Shown: one piece after another, positions 13,902-23,516 of the stretch
Layout: each line of letters begins with the position of its first letter
Numbering within the stretch: the stretch's first letter is position 1
Assembly (NCBI GenBank): GCA_010672965.1
Contig: JAAHFN010000021.1
Coordinates: forward strand, 1,787 to 65,786
Direction of reading: 5' to 3'
DNA length: 64,000 nt
DNA from: Oscillatoria sp. SIO1A7
GTDB lineage: Bacteria > Cyanobacteriota > Cyanobacteriia > Cyanobacteriales > Laspinemataceae
Made by a program: the position numbers and the translations under genes
Notes under the pieces: generated by a model
What the model saw: only the letters and a program-made list of their open reading frames with translations
What the model was told of the DNA's origin: nothing
Databases searched by the model: none

Positions 13902-15632
13902 ATGTCTAATAACCGCCATACCCTAGAAATTGCAGAATATGTCTGTCTCCTGGCTTTCGGTTTGGGATTGGTAGCTGCAGTATTTATACCGCCGTTACTC
14001 TATGTGGCTCTGTCTTTTTTGTTTTGCACGCTGTTGCTCAACGTCATTAATAGATATAGGATGTTCAATGTCGATTGGCGGCGCATGACAGGGCGAGAGC
14101 TGAATCGACTGCACCGACAGCTTTCAGAAGAGATGGAAACCCTGCGCCAGGAAATGCGGGGTTTGCCAGCAGCTAATATGATGGAGCCTTTTGCCCAGAG
14201 GTCGCCATTGGGAGCGATCGCTCCAGAGATAGAGGCCAATAGCGACTCGACGCCTAGCCTATTTCGTGGGGAAGGAGCTACGCCACTGGCACAGTCTGGA
14301 TCTGGCACAGAGATATCCGATCTGGAAGCAGAAGTTGCCGTTCTCAAAGAATACTATGCAAATTTGCTAGAGTCGATTACCAATACAATAGACTATCTAA
14401 ATAAGTCTTCTCTTTTGACCAGAGTCGAGCGCTTGGAAAATGGATTGGAGAGGGTATTAGGCCCTGATGCAGGCTTGCAAAATTTTTTGCAAAACCCAGA
14501 AGAAATAGGAGGCAATTCCCAGGGTTATTCCCAGGGTTATTCCCAGAGTAATTCCCAGAGTAATTCCCAGAGTAATTCCCAGAGTAATTCCCAGAATTAT
14601 TCCCAAAATACGACAGGGACAAAGTCTGCAAAGTCGGCCAAGTCGGCCAAGTCGGCCAAGTCAGCCAAGTCGGCAAAGTCAGCACCGATGCTACCGAAGT
14701 TTATCTCGGAGCCGGAGCCTTTGAATTGGCAATGCGTTCATAGCCTGCCAGCCCATTCAGACTGGGTAAGGTCTATAGCTATTAGTCCGCGATCGCCTCT
14801 ATTGGTTAGCGCCAGTTTGGATACCAGCATAAAACTGTGGGATCTAGATAGCGGCCATCTGGAGGATACTCTTTCAGAACACGATCGCGGTATTTTGGCG
14901 ATCGCCATCAGCCCCGACGGAGAAACCCTCGTTAGTGCCGGTTGGGATAAAACTATTGTTATATGGAATTTGCCGGAAGGCACTCTGAAAAAAACTATCC
15001 GAGGTCACGGCGGCTCCGTCCGCGCCCTAGCCATTACCCCCGATGGCAAAACCCTAATTTCCGGTAGCTTTGACGAAACTATTAAGCTCTGGAATCTAGA
15101 TACAGGGGAGGCTATCTCTACTTTGAGCGATTATAGCGCGCCGATTTATGCCCTTGCCATAACTCCCGATGGCAAAACCCTCGCCAGCGGTCGGGGGGAC
15201 GGTAGCATAATGCTTTGGGATCTGGAGACTGGCAGCCAAATCCTAACTCTAACTGGCAGTTTAGACGTTGTAGAATCCTTAGCCATTAGCCCGGACGGCC
15301 AAACTTTAATCGGCGGCAATGGAGATGGGACAATCCAGCTTTGGCAGCTCCTGGGAGCGAAGGTTGAAAATCCCGGTTATGGAGAACAAATCGCTACGAT
15401 GCCGGTGCATTCGGGTTTGGTAAACTGTATTGCCATCAGCCCCGACGGCCAAACTTTTGCCAGCGCCAGCACCGATTGCACGATAAAAGTTTGGTATTTA
15501 AAAACTCAAAAACTGCTCTCCACCCTCCGAGAATCATCCGGTCCAGCGATGTCTGTTGCTTTCAGCCCCGACGGCCAGCAACTCATCAGCGGCAGCGCCT
15601 CTGGCACCGTTAGAATTTGGCAATTACAATAG
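13902..15632 (+). CDS. membrane-anchored WD40 beta-propeller protein
   Basis: A 576-aa protein. Residues 8-50 form a double hydrophobic segment (AEYVCLLAFGLGLVAAVFIP, then LLYVALSFLFCTLLLNVINR). A coiled-coil region (60-200) follows, then a low-complexity linker of SQGYSQSN and SAK repeats (about 205-265). Seven WD40 repeats (about 275-576) each end in a variant of KLWDLDSG with a SPDGETL/TPDGKTL turn, enough for one closed propeller. Likely a scaffold tethered to a membrane; the partners are unknown. The first 55 residues resemble those of the protein at 46442-47179. The linker DNA is built of 12-bp and 9-bp repeats, so its length may vary between strains. Confidence 0.85.
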   Translation: MSNNRHTLEIAEYVCLLAFGLGLVAAVFIPPLLYVALSFLFCTLLLNVINRYRMFNVDWRRMTGRELNRLHRQLSEEMETLRQEMRGLPAANMMEPFAQRSPLGAIAPEIEANSDSTPSLFRGEGATPLAQSGSGTEISDLEAEVAVLKEYYANLLESITNTIDYLNKSSLLTRVERLENGLERVLGPDAGLQNFLQNPEEIGGNSQGYSQGYSQSNSQSNSQSNSQSNSQNYSQNTTGTKSAKSAKSAKSAKSAKSAKSAPMLPKFISEPEPLNWQCVHSLPAHSDWVRSIAISPRSPLLVSASLDTSIKLWDLDSGHLEDTLSEHDRGILAIAISPDGETLVSAGWDKTIVIWNLPEGTLKKTIRGHGGSVRALAITPDGKTLISGSFDETIKLWNLDTGEAISTLSDYSAPIYALAITPDGKTLASGRGDGSIMLWDLETGSQILTLTGSLDVVESLAISPDGQTLIGGNGDGTIQLWQLLGAKVENPGYGEQIATMPVHSGLVNCIAISPDGQTFASASTDCTIKVWYLKTQKLLSTLRESSGPAMSVAFSPDGQQLISGSASGTVRIWQLQ

Positions 15633-15675
15633 GCATGGGGCATGGGGCATGGGGCATTGGGCATTGGAGAGGCTG

Positions 15676-15738
15676 CGGTTGGTATGGGGCGCTCCCGGGG
15701 GCACCGCCCCTACTGTAATTCTTTAACGGGATTTGATA
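15676..15738. mobile_element. truncated family-1 MITE forming the 3' end of ogt
   Basis: The right end GGGATTTGATA and the cargo GGGGGCACCGCCCCTAC match the elements at 8998 and 60885. The left half is lost in a CATGGGG repeat. Read on the minus strand, the end encodes NIKSR and the TAA stop of ogt. Confidence 0.75.
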
Positions 15739-16244
15739 TTAATATTGTCAAGCAATTTGTATTCTTTTTCCAACAGCGCTTGCTTGCGCTGCAAACCCCA
15801 GCGGTAGCCGCCAAGACTGCCATCCGATCGCAGTACGCGATGGCAGGGAATTGCCAAAGCTATGGAATTAGCAGCGCAAGCAAGAGCTACTGCCCGAGCT
15901 GCTTTGGGTCGTCCCAAGTCCCGGGCAATTTGGCTGTAGGTGCTAGTCGTTCCGCAAGGAATACCCTGCAACTTTTCCCAGACTTGTTGCTGAAATGCCG
16001 TGCCTCGAATATCCAAGGGCAGAGTTAACTCTTCTTGGCGATCGGCGATATAACTTTTCAGCAGATCTAGCCAGCGGTTGAGATTACTATCATTTTTATT
16101 AAGCTGAGCCTTGGGATATTGCTGCATTAGTTCTTGTTCTAGTGCGATATCGGTATCGCCCAAACTAACGGCGCAAATTCCTTTTTCCGTACCGCCGACG
16201 AGCAGGCGACCCAGTTCGCTATCGGTAATATTGTAAATTGGCAT
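15723..16244 (-). CDS. ogt: methylated-DNA-protein-cysteine methyltransferase
   Basis: A 173-aa suicide repair protein that moves the methyl group from O6-methylguanine to its own Cys. The active site PCHRV is present, with the preceding helix-turn-helix (GTTSTYSQIARDLGRPKAAR) and the following GSLGGYRWG loop. The N-terminal part YNITDSELGRLLVGGTEKGI resembles the start of the methyltransferase half of Ada proteins, so the gene may be an Ada C-terminal half. The first codon, ATG at 16244, lies in a GCATGGGG repeat, and the frame stays open upstream only because a 15-bp array (CEHAQ repeats) has no stop. The last residues (NIKSR, stop) come from a MITE end. Both ends of the gene are thus made by repeats. 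Confidence 0.88.
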   Translation of the reverse strand: MPIYNITDSELGRLLVGGTEKGICAVSLGDTDIALEQELMQQYPKAQLNKNDSNLNRWLDLLKSYIADRQEELTLPLDIRGTAFQQQVWEKLQGIPCGTTSTYSQIARDLGRPKAARAVALACAANSIALAIPCHRVLRSDGSLGGYRWGLQRKQALLEKEYKLLDNINIKSR

Positions 16245-16617
16245 GGGGCATGGGGCATGTTCGCATTGGGCATGTTCGCATTGGGCATGTTCGCATTGGG
16301 CATGTTCGCATTGGGCATGTTCGCATTGGGGCATGGGGCATGTTCGCATTGGGCATGGGGAAGAGCGGAATTGGGAATGGGGAATAGGAAAGAGCGGAAT
16401 TGGGAAGAGCGGAATTGGGAATGAAATTGGGCAGGCAAGATGCCCGCCCTACGGAATCTTGGTAATTTTTGATTTTTAAGTTTTAGCCCGAACAATTATA
16501 ACTGAAAACTAAAAAAATCAAACTTCAAACTTAAAACTCTCCAATGCGAACATGCCCCATGCCCAATGGGCAGGTATGGCGCCCAATGCCCAATGCGAAC
16601 ATGCCCCATGCCCTAAG
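16242..16617. repeat. inverted pair of 15-bp CATGTTCGCATTGGG arrays
   Basis: 16245-16375 has about six copies reading CATGTTCGCATTGGG. 16541-16615 has the complementary CCAATGCGAACATGCCC. Between them are AGAGCGGAATTGGGAA repeats and an AT-rich stretch, with no gene. Confidence 0.88.
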
Positions 16618-17913
16618 TTATGAATAACGCGATCGCTTTTCGGTGACTTCCAAATTAAACAAAGTGCGCAGAGTAGCCATTGCTTGGCGGCGGGCGTCGA
16701 TGTCTTGCTGCGCCCGCAGTTGTACCATTGGGTCGTGCAGAATTTTATTGACGATTCCCCGAGTGAGCGCCTCGATAGTTTCTTGATGCTTGTCGGCGAA
16801 CTCCGACCCCAGACGGGAGAGAGCTTTTTCCAGCTCTTGCTCGCGAATAGTTTCTACTTTTTTGCGCAAGCTGTTAATCGTGGGGACAGTTTCCAAGCTG
16901 CGCCACCAGACGTCAAATGACTCTACTTCTTCATCTAGCAATTTCTCTGCTTCCATTGCCATCTGGCGGCGGCTTTCCTGGTTCTGCGCTACCACTGCTT
17001 TGAGGTCATCTACATTGAAGGCACGCACGGATTCCAGAGTGCTAACATCGGCATCAATATTGCGGGGAACGGAGATATCGATCGCCATTATCGACTGCCC
17101 CGGTGCCAAGGCGGCTTCGAGTTTAGCGCGGTTGAGGATTGGCTCAGTCGCCCCGGTGCTAGTAAAGACGATATCAGAAGCAGCGATCGCCTCCATCATT
17201 GCCGACAAAGGCTGCAAATCCAGTTTTGCTTCTGGAAATTGACCGGCCAATTCTTCGGCGCGGCGCACAGAGCGATTCACTATTTTAATTTGGTTTGCCC
17301 CTTTAGCCAGAAGGTGTTGCACCAGGAGGCGAGACATCTTGCCCGCACCGATAATGGCCACCCGTTGCTCCGCCAGATTCTCTACTTTCATCTGAGCCAA
17401 TTCTACGGCAGCGGAGCTAATCGATACTGCGCCAGTGCCAATATTGGTTTCGGTTCTAACTCTCTTGCCCGCTGCGATCGCTTGGGTAAACAGGCGATTG
17501 AGTATCCGGCTAATTCCCTTATTCTGCTGGCAGAGCTTGTGAGTTTTTTTCACCTGTGCCAATATTTGCCCTTCGCCGATTACTAAGCTATCGAGTCCTG
17601 CAGCCACCCGCATTATATGGGAGATTGCATCTTCGTGGAGCAGGATAAACAGATGGGGGCGCAGTTCTGCTAGAGGCAACTTGCTGCGTTCCGAACAAAA
17701 CTGCATTAATTCTCTGACTCCCGCCTGCATCTCGCTGGTAGCGATATAAATTTCTAAACGATTGCAGGTGCTGAGTATCGCTACTTCTTCTATATAAGAC
17801 CCGCCACATAATTGGGCGATTGTTTCTCCTATCTGCGCCTCTGGAATGCTTAGTTTTTCGCGAACTTCTACCGGAGCCGTTTTATGACTGAGACCGACTA
17901 CTGCTATATTCAT
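16618..17913 (-). CDS. hemA: glutamyl-tRNA reductase
   Basis: A 431-aa first enzyme of tetrapyrrole synthesis. It reduces Glu-tRNA to glutamate-1-semialdehyde with NADPH, feeding chlorophyll, haem and bilin synthesis. The catalytic Cys (residue 49) is in [18 protein letters not shown] opens the protein; the NADPH site is [12 protein letters not shown]; the dimerisation helix includes [20 protein letters not shown]. The length is normal. ATG at 17913 is weakly preceded by GAGAATTAAGA. It lies downstream of glpX on the same strand, an order often seen in cyanobacteria, but here about 680 bp of repeats separates them. Confidence 0.97.
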   Translation of the reverse strand: MNIAVVGLSHKTAPVEVREKLSIPEAQIGETIAQLCGGSYIEEVAILSTCNRLEIYIATSEMQAGVRELMQFCSERSKLPLAELRPHLFILLHEDAISHIMRVAAGLDSLVIGEGQILAQVKKTHKLCQQNKGISRILNRLFTQAIAAGKRVRTETNIGTGAVSISSAAVELAQMKVENLAEQRVAIIGAGKMSRLLVQHLLAKGANQIKIVNRSVRRAEELAGQFPEAKLDLQPLSAMMEAIAASDIVFTSTGATEPILNRAKLEAALAPGQSIMAIDISVPRNIDADVSTLESVRAFNVDDLKAVVAQNQESRRQMAMEAEKLLDEEVESFDVWWRSLETVPTINSLRKKVETIREQELEKALSRLGSEFADKHQETIEALTRGIVNKILHDPMVQLRAQQDIDARRQAMATLRTLFNLEVTEKRSRYS

Positions 17914-18593
17914 TCTTAATTCTCTATATAGTTTTCCATTTTTTTCAGCAAGAGCGCCTTTAGCTTATGCGATCGCGCGCAGGCGTAGCTCTTCTGCCTA
18001 TGCCCTGCGGCCGGAGCCTCGCTCTTCTGTCTATTGCGCACTTGCTTCGGGAAAGGCTTCGCTTTTGGTTGGCAGCAATGGAGCGCGCCATATGCTTTCA
18101 GCAGGGACTTGCGCGCAAATCAAACACCAGCTATAGATTTCTCCCTCGCAGTCAAATAACTCTGTATAGCGCTACGCGCAAGTCAAAAGTCAAAAGTTAA
18201 AAGTCAAAAGTAGGAACTGACTAAGGAACGAGCATTTATAAATGTCTTAACCCATTTGCGTAGTGCTATACCTTATTAAGGGCGCAAGCCCAACAGCTTA
18301 TGCGCGCAAGCGCGGAGCGAGCGCTCTTCTGCTTTTTGTAATAAAAAACGGCAATGGAGCGATCGCGCCATAAGCGATGGAGCGTTTTGTAATAAGCCTT
18401 GAGCCTTTAGCTTTCCGATTTAAGCGATGGAGCGTTTTGTAATAAGCTTTGAGCCAAAGAGCGATAGAGCTATCGGCAATAAGCGCTCAAAGCTCGGTAA
18501 TGAGCTTTGAGCATTTAGCTCTTAGCCTTTAGCTGACTGCTGACGCACCGACCGGGCTCCGCACCGACCGCCGACCGCTGCAAGCCATATTAA
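17914..18593. repeat. glpX-hemA spacer with dispersed short repeats
   Basis: Contains an AAAAGTC run (18180-18212), two copies of TAAGCGATGGAGCGTTTTGT (18373 and 18421), several GCGCGCAAGCG and TGAGCCTTTAGC blocks, and a CTGACTGCTGACGCACC run at 18533. No ORF or RNA gene was recognised. The hemA promoter probably lies in the AT-rich part near 17914-17960. Confidence 0.6.
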
Positions 18594-19637
18594 TTAACGC
18601 AGTTGCACTGACTTTGTCTTATTAGGCTCGAACATATGGATAGTATCCACAAAGCGAGCGGTTTTCGACTGAGAAGAAATAACCAGGCTTTGAGTCCGGG
18701 CTCCGCCGCTGAAAAAGCGCACTCCTTCCATTAGAGTTCCTGGAGTAATCCCACAGGCTGCAAAGAGTACCGTTTCCCCAGAGGCCAGCTCTTCAGCTTT
18801 ATAGACCTTGTCGGGATCCTCAATGCCCATTTCCTTCAAGCGCTCGAGATTCTTTTCTTTGCTTTCTCCAATTAGACCAGTTTTAACGATTGCGGGGTCG
18901 TAGATTAACTGTCCTTGGAAATGTCCGCCCAAGGCGCGCATCGCCGCAGCGGATATTACTCCTTCTGGTGCAGCGCCAATTCCCATTAGGGCATGAATAT
19001 TGGTTCCGGAGAAAGCACAGGAAATAGCGGCGGATACGTCTCCGTCGCTAATCAGTCGCACCCGGGCACCGGCGTCGCGGATTTCCTGAATTAGCCCTTT
19101 GTGACGGGGGCGATCCATAACCACCACTACTAATTCCTCAACCGAACGATTCAGGCAATCCGAGATAACTTTCAGATTGTCGGTAGCGGATTTGTTGATA
19201 TCTACATGATTTTTGGCCGCTGGAGGGGCTGCCAGTTTTTTCATATAGAAGTCCGGCGCTGCAAATAGGCCCCCTTTCTCGGAAATGGCCAATACTGCCA
19301 TTGAGCCATTTTGCCCGTATGCCACCAGGTTGGTGCCTTCGCAGGGATCCACTGCTATATCGATTTGTATCAATTGCTCGGTGTCGCAGAAGTCGGCCGC
19401 ATCAGGACGGGTGCAAATCCCCACTTCTTCGCCGATGTAGAGCATGGGGGCGTCGTCCCGTTCCCCTTCGCCAATCACAATCCGGCCCCGCATGTAAATT
19501 TCGTTCATGCGTTTCCGCATAGCTTCTACTGCTACCTGGTCGGCAGTATTTTTTTCGCCTTTCCCCATCCAGCGAGCCGACGCGATCGCCGCTTGCTCTA
19601 CAACTTCAATAATCTCTAATCCAATGACATTATCCAC
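18594..19637 (-). CDS. glpX: class II fructose-1,6-/sedoheptulose-1,7-bisphosphatase
   Basis: A 347-aa Calvin-cycle enzyme that dephosphorylates FBP and SBP. GlpX-family motifs seen: [37 protein letters not shown] (metal ligands), and [20 protein letters not shown]. The DPxxGT-like metal/phosphate site is intact. The start is GTG at 19637 with AAGGAG eight bases before it. In cyanobacteria this bifunctional enzyme is essential for carbon fixation and is redox-regulated (family knowledge). hemA lies downstream. Confidence 0.96.
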   Translation of the reverse strand: MDNVIGLEIIEVVEQAAIASARWMGKGEKNTADQVAVEAMRKRMNEIYMRGRIVIGEGERDDAPMLYIGEEVGICTRPDAADFCDTEQLIQIDIAVDPCEGTNLVAYGQNGSMAVLAISEKGGLFAAPDFYMKKLAAPPAAKNHVDINKSATDNLKVISDCLNRSVEELVVVVMDRPRHKGLIQEIRDAGARVRLISDGDVSAAISCAFSGTNIHALMGIGAAPEGVISAAAMRALGGHFQGQLIYDPAIVKTGLIGESKEKNLERLKEMGIEDPDKVYKAEELASGETVLFAACGITPGTLMEGVRFFSGGARTQSLVISSQSKTARFVDTIHMFEPNKTKSVQLR

Positions 19638-20965
19638 GGGAAATGCTCCTTCCTAATCTGTTAAGCCTTTGGGCTCTGCTAGCTATGACCGTTTAAAAGT
19701 CTATCAGAATGCGGTATCCCCAACGCAGACGAGCATCGACTCTATTTTTGTTAAGTTTTGCTGCCTGCTTTGCAATATCTTCTATTTTTTCGCCTAACGG
19801 TCAGTTATCTGCAATCATTGGCTTAGAGGTACTCGTAATTAGGCATGGTTACTTGGGGACCGCAACGATCGAGTTCGGGACATGCTTGGGGAATTGGGGG
19901 TCTGGGGGCTTGGGGGCTTGGGGACAGCAATGTAAACTTTTGTAAAAGGTTATTGACAACAATCCGATGCCGATGTTATCTTCATAACATCAGCCAGAGA
20001 AAACCTCCCGAACAAAAAGAGGAGGGAAGAAAATACTGGGGCGATAGATCTCTGCCTGCTAAATCGCAGCCCAGTCGCAGCTAAACTCGGGAGATACCAA
20101 GCTAGGAAGATGCCAAGCTCGCGAAATGCCAAGCTCTGGAAGTACCTAGGAAGCTGTGGGAAAAGTCAACCCTAGCAAGTTCTGTTTGTCTATCCCAATT
20201 CTTCTATTCGAGTCAAATAAGTCAAATCATTGGTCTCTTGTTTTTTAGCGGGCTCAGTTATATAACTGGGCCCATAAATTTTTTCAGAGCCTATTTTCCA
20301 ATTCGCTCGATAAGAAAGCAATGTTTTGGCCCCGAGCATATGTAGGGTTTGCTGAAAAAAGCAGAGGGTGGGGAGTGTGGGGAGGGTGGGGAGGGTGGGG
20401 AGTAACGGAACGGGTCTCGTTCCAGATTCGCTGCATCTTTCTTGGGTTTGCTCTCCCACTCCCCATCCACTCCCCATCCCCCACACCTCCCACCCTCCCC
20501 ACCCTCCGGGCTTTTTAGATTTATGAGCGCAAACCCTACATATGGCCAGGGTAGTTTTATAAGGGTCCAAAAAAACTAAAAAGAGATTGAGGTTGGAAAG
20601 GGGAATTTACAGAGAAAAATAGGACTTAATAGGTGCAATAGCGCAAGAAAATATTGTTTTATTTCAGGTTCGGGAAATGTATATATTGGCTCTTGGGCAA
20701 ACGAATTGCCAATAGGGAATTGACAAGAACGAATGGATAAAAAAAACAGCGAGTGGTTTGTGGATAGACTTTATAGAATATCTCATCTAAAATGAGAAAA
20801 GGGCGATCGCCCTGTTTAAAATCCACGGAAGTTCAAGGGAGAGGTGGCGCTACTTCCCTTGCCGACTACCTAATAACTCCGAGACGGTTGGCTGCGAAAA
20901 ATCGGTGCATCTCACTTTTGGTAGAGATTATAGCCAACACAAGCAAATTATCAATGGTGGAATAG
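19638..20965. other. 1.3-kb spacer, no convincing gene
   Basis: Holds CTGGGGGCTTGG repeats (19888-19925), TACCAAGCTAGGAAGATGCC-type short repeats (20095-20150), a 208-bp inverted-repeat element (20337-20544) and an AT-rich stretch (20560-20800) with CTCATCTAAAATGAG at 20783-20797. The frame at 20190-20570 (minus) is repeat-derived in its centre and was not called. Confidence 0.6.
20337..20544. mobile_element. family-6 element with 16-bp perfect TIRs
   Basis: The ends CATATGTAGGGTTTGC and GCAAACCCTACATATG enclose a G-rich array (GGGGAGGGTG) and then a C-rich array (CTCCCCATCC). Another member, with GGGCTTGCTGAAAAAGGC ends, lies at 36785-37107, and a single end lies at 60540-60562. Confidence 0.78.
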
Positions 20966-22906
20966 GTGCCGCCTCGTAACCCAGGCATAGCAATGCGAAC
21001 TTTCCAATATTTTTTGCGAGATGCTCCAATTATGTCCAATTTGCCCGAGCAACTTTCCTCAATAGGCAGAACCAAGTCCGTGAGTTTAGGAAAAGAGAAA
21101 CAAGGCCAAAGCAAAAAGGCACCCGCCGATAAATATACAATAGCTTCTTTTCCCTATCGCTTATTACCGTACTTTGTATTGTGGGGCTGCTTTGTGGCCG
21201 CACCAGCGAGGGGGCAAAACATAGATCCCAGTCAAATTCCCAGTCTCGGAGATGGACTGACGACAAGTCAGCTCGTCGATCCGGTTCAAATTCCCAATCC
21301 GGAGCCGTCAAACAGACCGGAATTTCCAACGCGCCCCTTACTGCCTCCCCCAGAAGAACTCTTACAGTCTCCGACTTCGAGCCCATCAGAAGGAATCCCA
21401 GAAGATAGTACGGGTGAGGTTCCAGGGAGCATTGATGTGGACCGATTTGAGATTCTGGGCAGCAATGTATTTAAGGACGAACAGTTCAATAATCTGCTAG
21501 AAGATTATACCGATCGCTCGGTATCCTTTGCGGAACTGCTACAAGCTCGTTCTGCTATTACCGACTTTTATAAAGATGAAGGGTATATAACCTCTGGTGC
21601 CTTTATTCCACCCCAGAAGCTGTCAGAGGGGGTGGTCCAAATTCAGGTCGTAGAAGGCCAAGTGGAAGAAATCAATGTACTTGGCAATAGCCATCTGAGT
21701 ACCAACTATGTCAGGAGCCGCTTGGGGGTAGTAACGTCAGGGGCGCTCAATGTCAATAAGCTGCTGACGGGGCTGCAAATGCTACAGCTAGATCCTTTAA
21801 TAGAAACCCTATCGGCAGAACTATCTGCTGGCTCGCGTCCGGGTACGAGCATCCTGGATGTAAAGGTGAAAGAAGCACCAGCATTCAGGACTGCCGTATC
21901 CCTTGATAATGGGCGATCGCCGAGTGTCGGTACTTTCCGACAACAGGCAACCATAGGTCACGACAACGTCTTGGGTTTTGGCGATTCCCTCCGAGGCACC
22001 TTCACTCGTACTGACGGCAGCGAACAGTTGGAATTCGGCTACAGAGTCCCGATTAATGCCCGCAACGGCACCCTAGGATTTAAATACAGCACCACGGACA
22101 GCGAAATCATCGAGCCTCCTTTCGACCGGGTAGATATTCAAGCGGATTCCCGCAACTACGAACTGACCCTGCGTCAGCCGATAATTCAAACCCCCACCCG
22201 AGAATTCTCAATGGGTCTGACCGGAGTGCGGCGGGAAAGTCAGACATCTTTGCTGGATACTAACTTTCCTCTCTCTCCAGGAGCTAATGACAATGGAGAA
22301 ACCAATCTCTCGATTCTGCGCTTTTTTCAGGAATGGACTCAGCGGGATTCCAAGCAAGTTTTCGCAGCGCGCTCCCAATTCAATCTTGGCGTAGGTTGGT
22401 TTGATGCGACCGTCAATGATAACGAACCAGATAGTCGCTTTTTGTCTTGGCGAGGACAGATGCAATGGTTGCGCGTCATAGCTCCCGAAACAGTTCTGCT
22501 GCTGCGCTCGGATATTCAGCTCTCGACTACAGACCTAGTTCCCCTAGAGCAGTTTGGTCTCGGCGGTCAAGAAAGCGTCCGAGGATATCGGCAAGATACC
22601 GTACTTGCCGATAATGGCATTTTGGCTTCTGCAGAACTTCGCATTCCGCTTTATAAGACCGAAAATCGGAGCTTCATCGTTCAGGCCACCCCGTTTTTGG
22701 ATGTGGGGACGGCTTGGAATAGTGGCGGCAACGGCAGCCCCGACGACAATACTTTGGCTGCTGTAGGTTTGGGGTTGCGCTTCGAGTTAGGCAATCGCCT
22801 CACCGCTCGGATAGATTACGGCTATCCCATAATAAATGTTGATTCTCGGGATAGGACTTGGCAGGAAAATGGCGTGTACTTTTCTCTAACCGCCAATCCT
22901 TTTTAA
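20966..22906 (+). CDS. two-partner secretion outer-membrane transporter (TpsB/ShlB/FhaC family)
   Basis: Up to 646 aa. A basic N-terminus and hydrophobic stretch (PYFVLWGCFVAAPARGQ, about residues 66-82) form a signal peptide. A Pro-rich periplasmic linker follows, then a POTRA domain (about 150-225, VDRFEILGSNVFKDEQFNNL) and a second POTRA-like stretch (VEEINVLGNSHLSTNYVRSR). The C-terminal beta-barrel (about 280-646) has the VRGY lid motif in GGQESVRGYRQD and ends in Phe (SLTANPF), as outer-membrane barrels do. It would export a large TpsA exoprotein; no TpsA gene lies nearby. The start is uncertain: GTG 20966, ATG 20993 or ATG 21032. The last gives a more usual signal-peptide length. Confidence 0.9.
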   Translation: MPPRNPGIAMRTFQYFLRDAPIMSNLPEQLSSIGRTKSVSLGKEKQGQSKKAPADKYTIASFPYRLLPYFVLWGCFVAAPARGQNIDPSQIPSLGDGLTTSQLVDPVQIPNPEPSNRPEFPTRPLLPPPEELLQSPTSSPSEGIPEDSTGEVPGSIDVDRFEILGSNVFKDEQFNNLLEDYTDRSVSFAELLQARSAITDFYKDEGYITSGAFIPPQKLSEGVVQIQVVEGQVEEINVLGNSHLSTNYVRSRLGVVTSGALNVNKLLTGLQMLQLDPLIETLSAELSAGSRPGTSILDVKVKEAPAFRTAVSLDNGRSPSVGTFRQQATIGHDNVLGFGDSLRGTFTRTDGSEQLEFGYRVPINARNGTLGFKYSTTDSEIIEPPFDRVDIQADSRNYELTLRQPIIQTPTREFSMGLTGVRRESQTSLLDTNFPLSPGANDNGETNLSILRFFQEWTQRDSKQVFAARSQFNLGVGWFDATVNDNEPDSRFLSWRGQMQWLRVIAPETVLLLRSDIQLSTTDLVPLEQFGLGGQESVRGYRQDTVLADNGILASAELRIPLYKTENRSFIVQATPFLDVGTAWNSGGNGSPDDNTLAAVGLGLRFELGNRLTARIDYGYPIINVDSRDRTWQENGVYFSLTANPF

Positions 22907-22999
22907 GGGCAATCGATTATAGAATAGAAGAGAAGAGAAAAGAAGAGAAGGGTGGTGCGATCGCTAGCCCTTCTCTTCTATTTGGAAGCTATTTGGAAG

Positions 23000-23040
23000 C
23001 CATGAACCCCGATTTCTATAAAAAAAACCGGGGTTCATGG
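23000..23040. terminator. stem-loop between tpsB and grxC
   Basis: CCATGAACCCCG and CGGGGTTCATGG pair around an A-rich loop. It lies about 95 bp after the tpsB stop and could end its transcript, although the T-run typical of an intrinsic terminator is missing. It may instead be one of the dispersed hairpin repeats. Confidence 0.45.
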
Positions 23041-23124
23041 CGCGATCGCATCCTATATGTGCATTTGCTATAATCTGTATAAAGTCAATTTAACACTTGC
23101 CGATCGGGAGCTACTATAAAACAA

Positions 23125-23439
23125 ATGCTAGATAAACTCTATCGCCTGCTGGGTCGCAACCCAGAAAAAGTAAAAGCTAATGTCGAAATCTATACTTGGC
23201 AGACTTGTCCTTATTGTATCCGAGCCAAAATGCTGCTCAAGTGGAAAGGCGTTCAATTTACCGAATATAAAATAGATGGCGATGGTGCTGCCCGGGTCAA
23301 AATGGCAGAACGGGCTAACGGTCGTCGCAGCATGCCGCAAATTTTTATCAACGAGCAACATATCGGCGGCTGCGACGACCTCTATCAGTTGGACGGACAA
23401 GGCAAGCTAGATTCCCTGCTCGCCGCCGCACCAGCATAA
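23125..23439 (+). CDS. grxC: glutaredoxin 3
   Basis: A 104-aa dithiol glutaredoxin. The active site is CPYC in YTWQTCPYCIRAKMLL. The cis-Pro is in RRSMPQIFINEQ, and the glutathione-binding GGCDDLYQL is present. The N-terminal 18 residues (MLDKLYRLLGRNPEKVKANV) extend beyond the family core, and I kept them because the frame and ATG look normal. It reduces disulfides and glutathionylated proteins in the cytoplasm. The gshB gene that often follows grxC in cyanobacteria is not here; an opposite-strand small gene follows instead. Confidence 0.95.
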   Translation: MLDKLYRLLGRNPEKVKANVEIYTWQTCPYCIRAKMLLKWKGVQFTEYKIDGDGAARVKMAERANGRRSMPQIFINEQHIGGCDDLYQLDGQGKLDSLLAAAPA

Positions 23440-23516
23440 CGCCTTAATTTAGGGCGTGGGGTGTGGGGTGTGGGGTGTTCGGTTCCCAAGTCTCCCCCTC
23501 GCCCCATACCTGCTAA

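Noticed and set aside
20190-20570. 126-codon minus-strand ORF
   Set aside because: The centre is a G/C-rich array inside an inverted-repeat element, and its N-terminus is part of the element end.
20783-20797. CTCATCTAAAATGAG as an operator shared with the reb leader TCTCATCTAATGAGA
   Set aside because: Short, with a different loop length, and only one further occurrence; chance similarity cannot be excluded.
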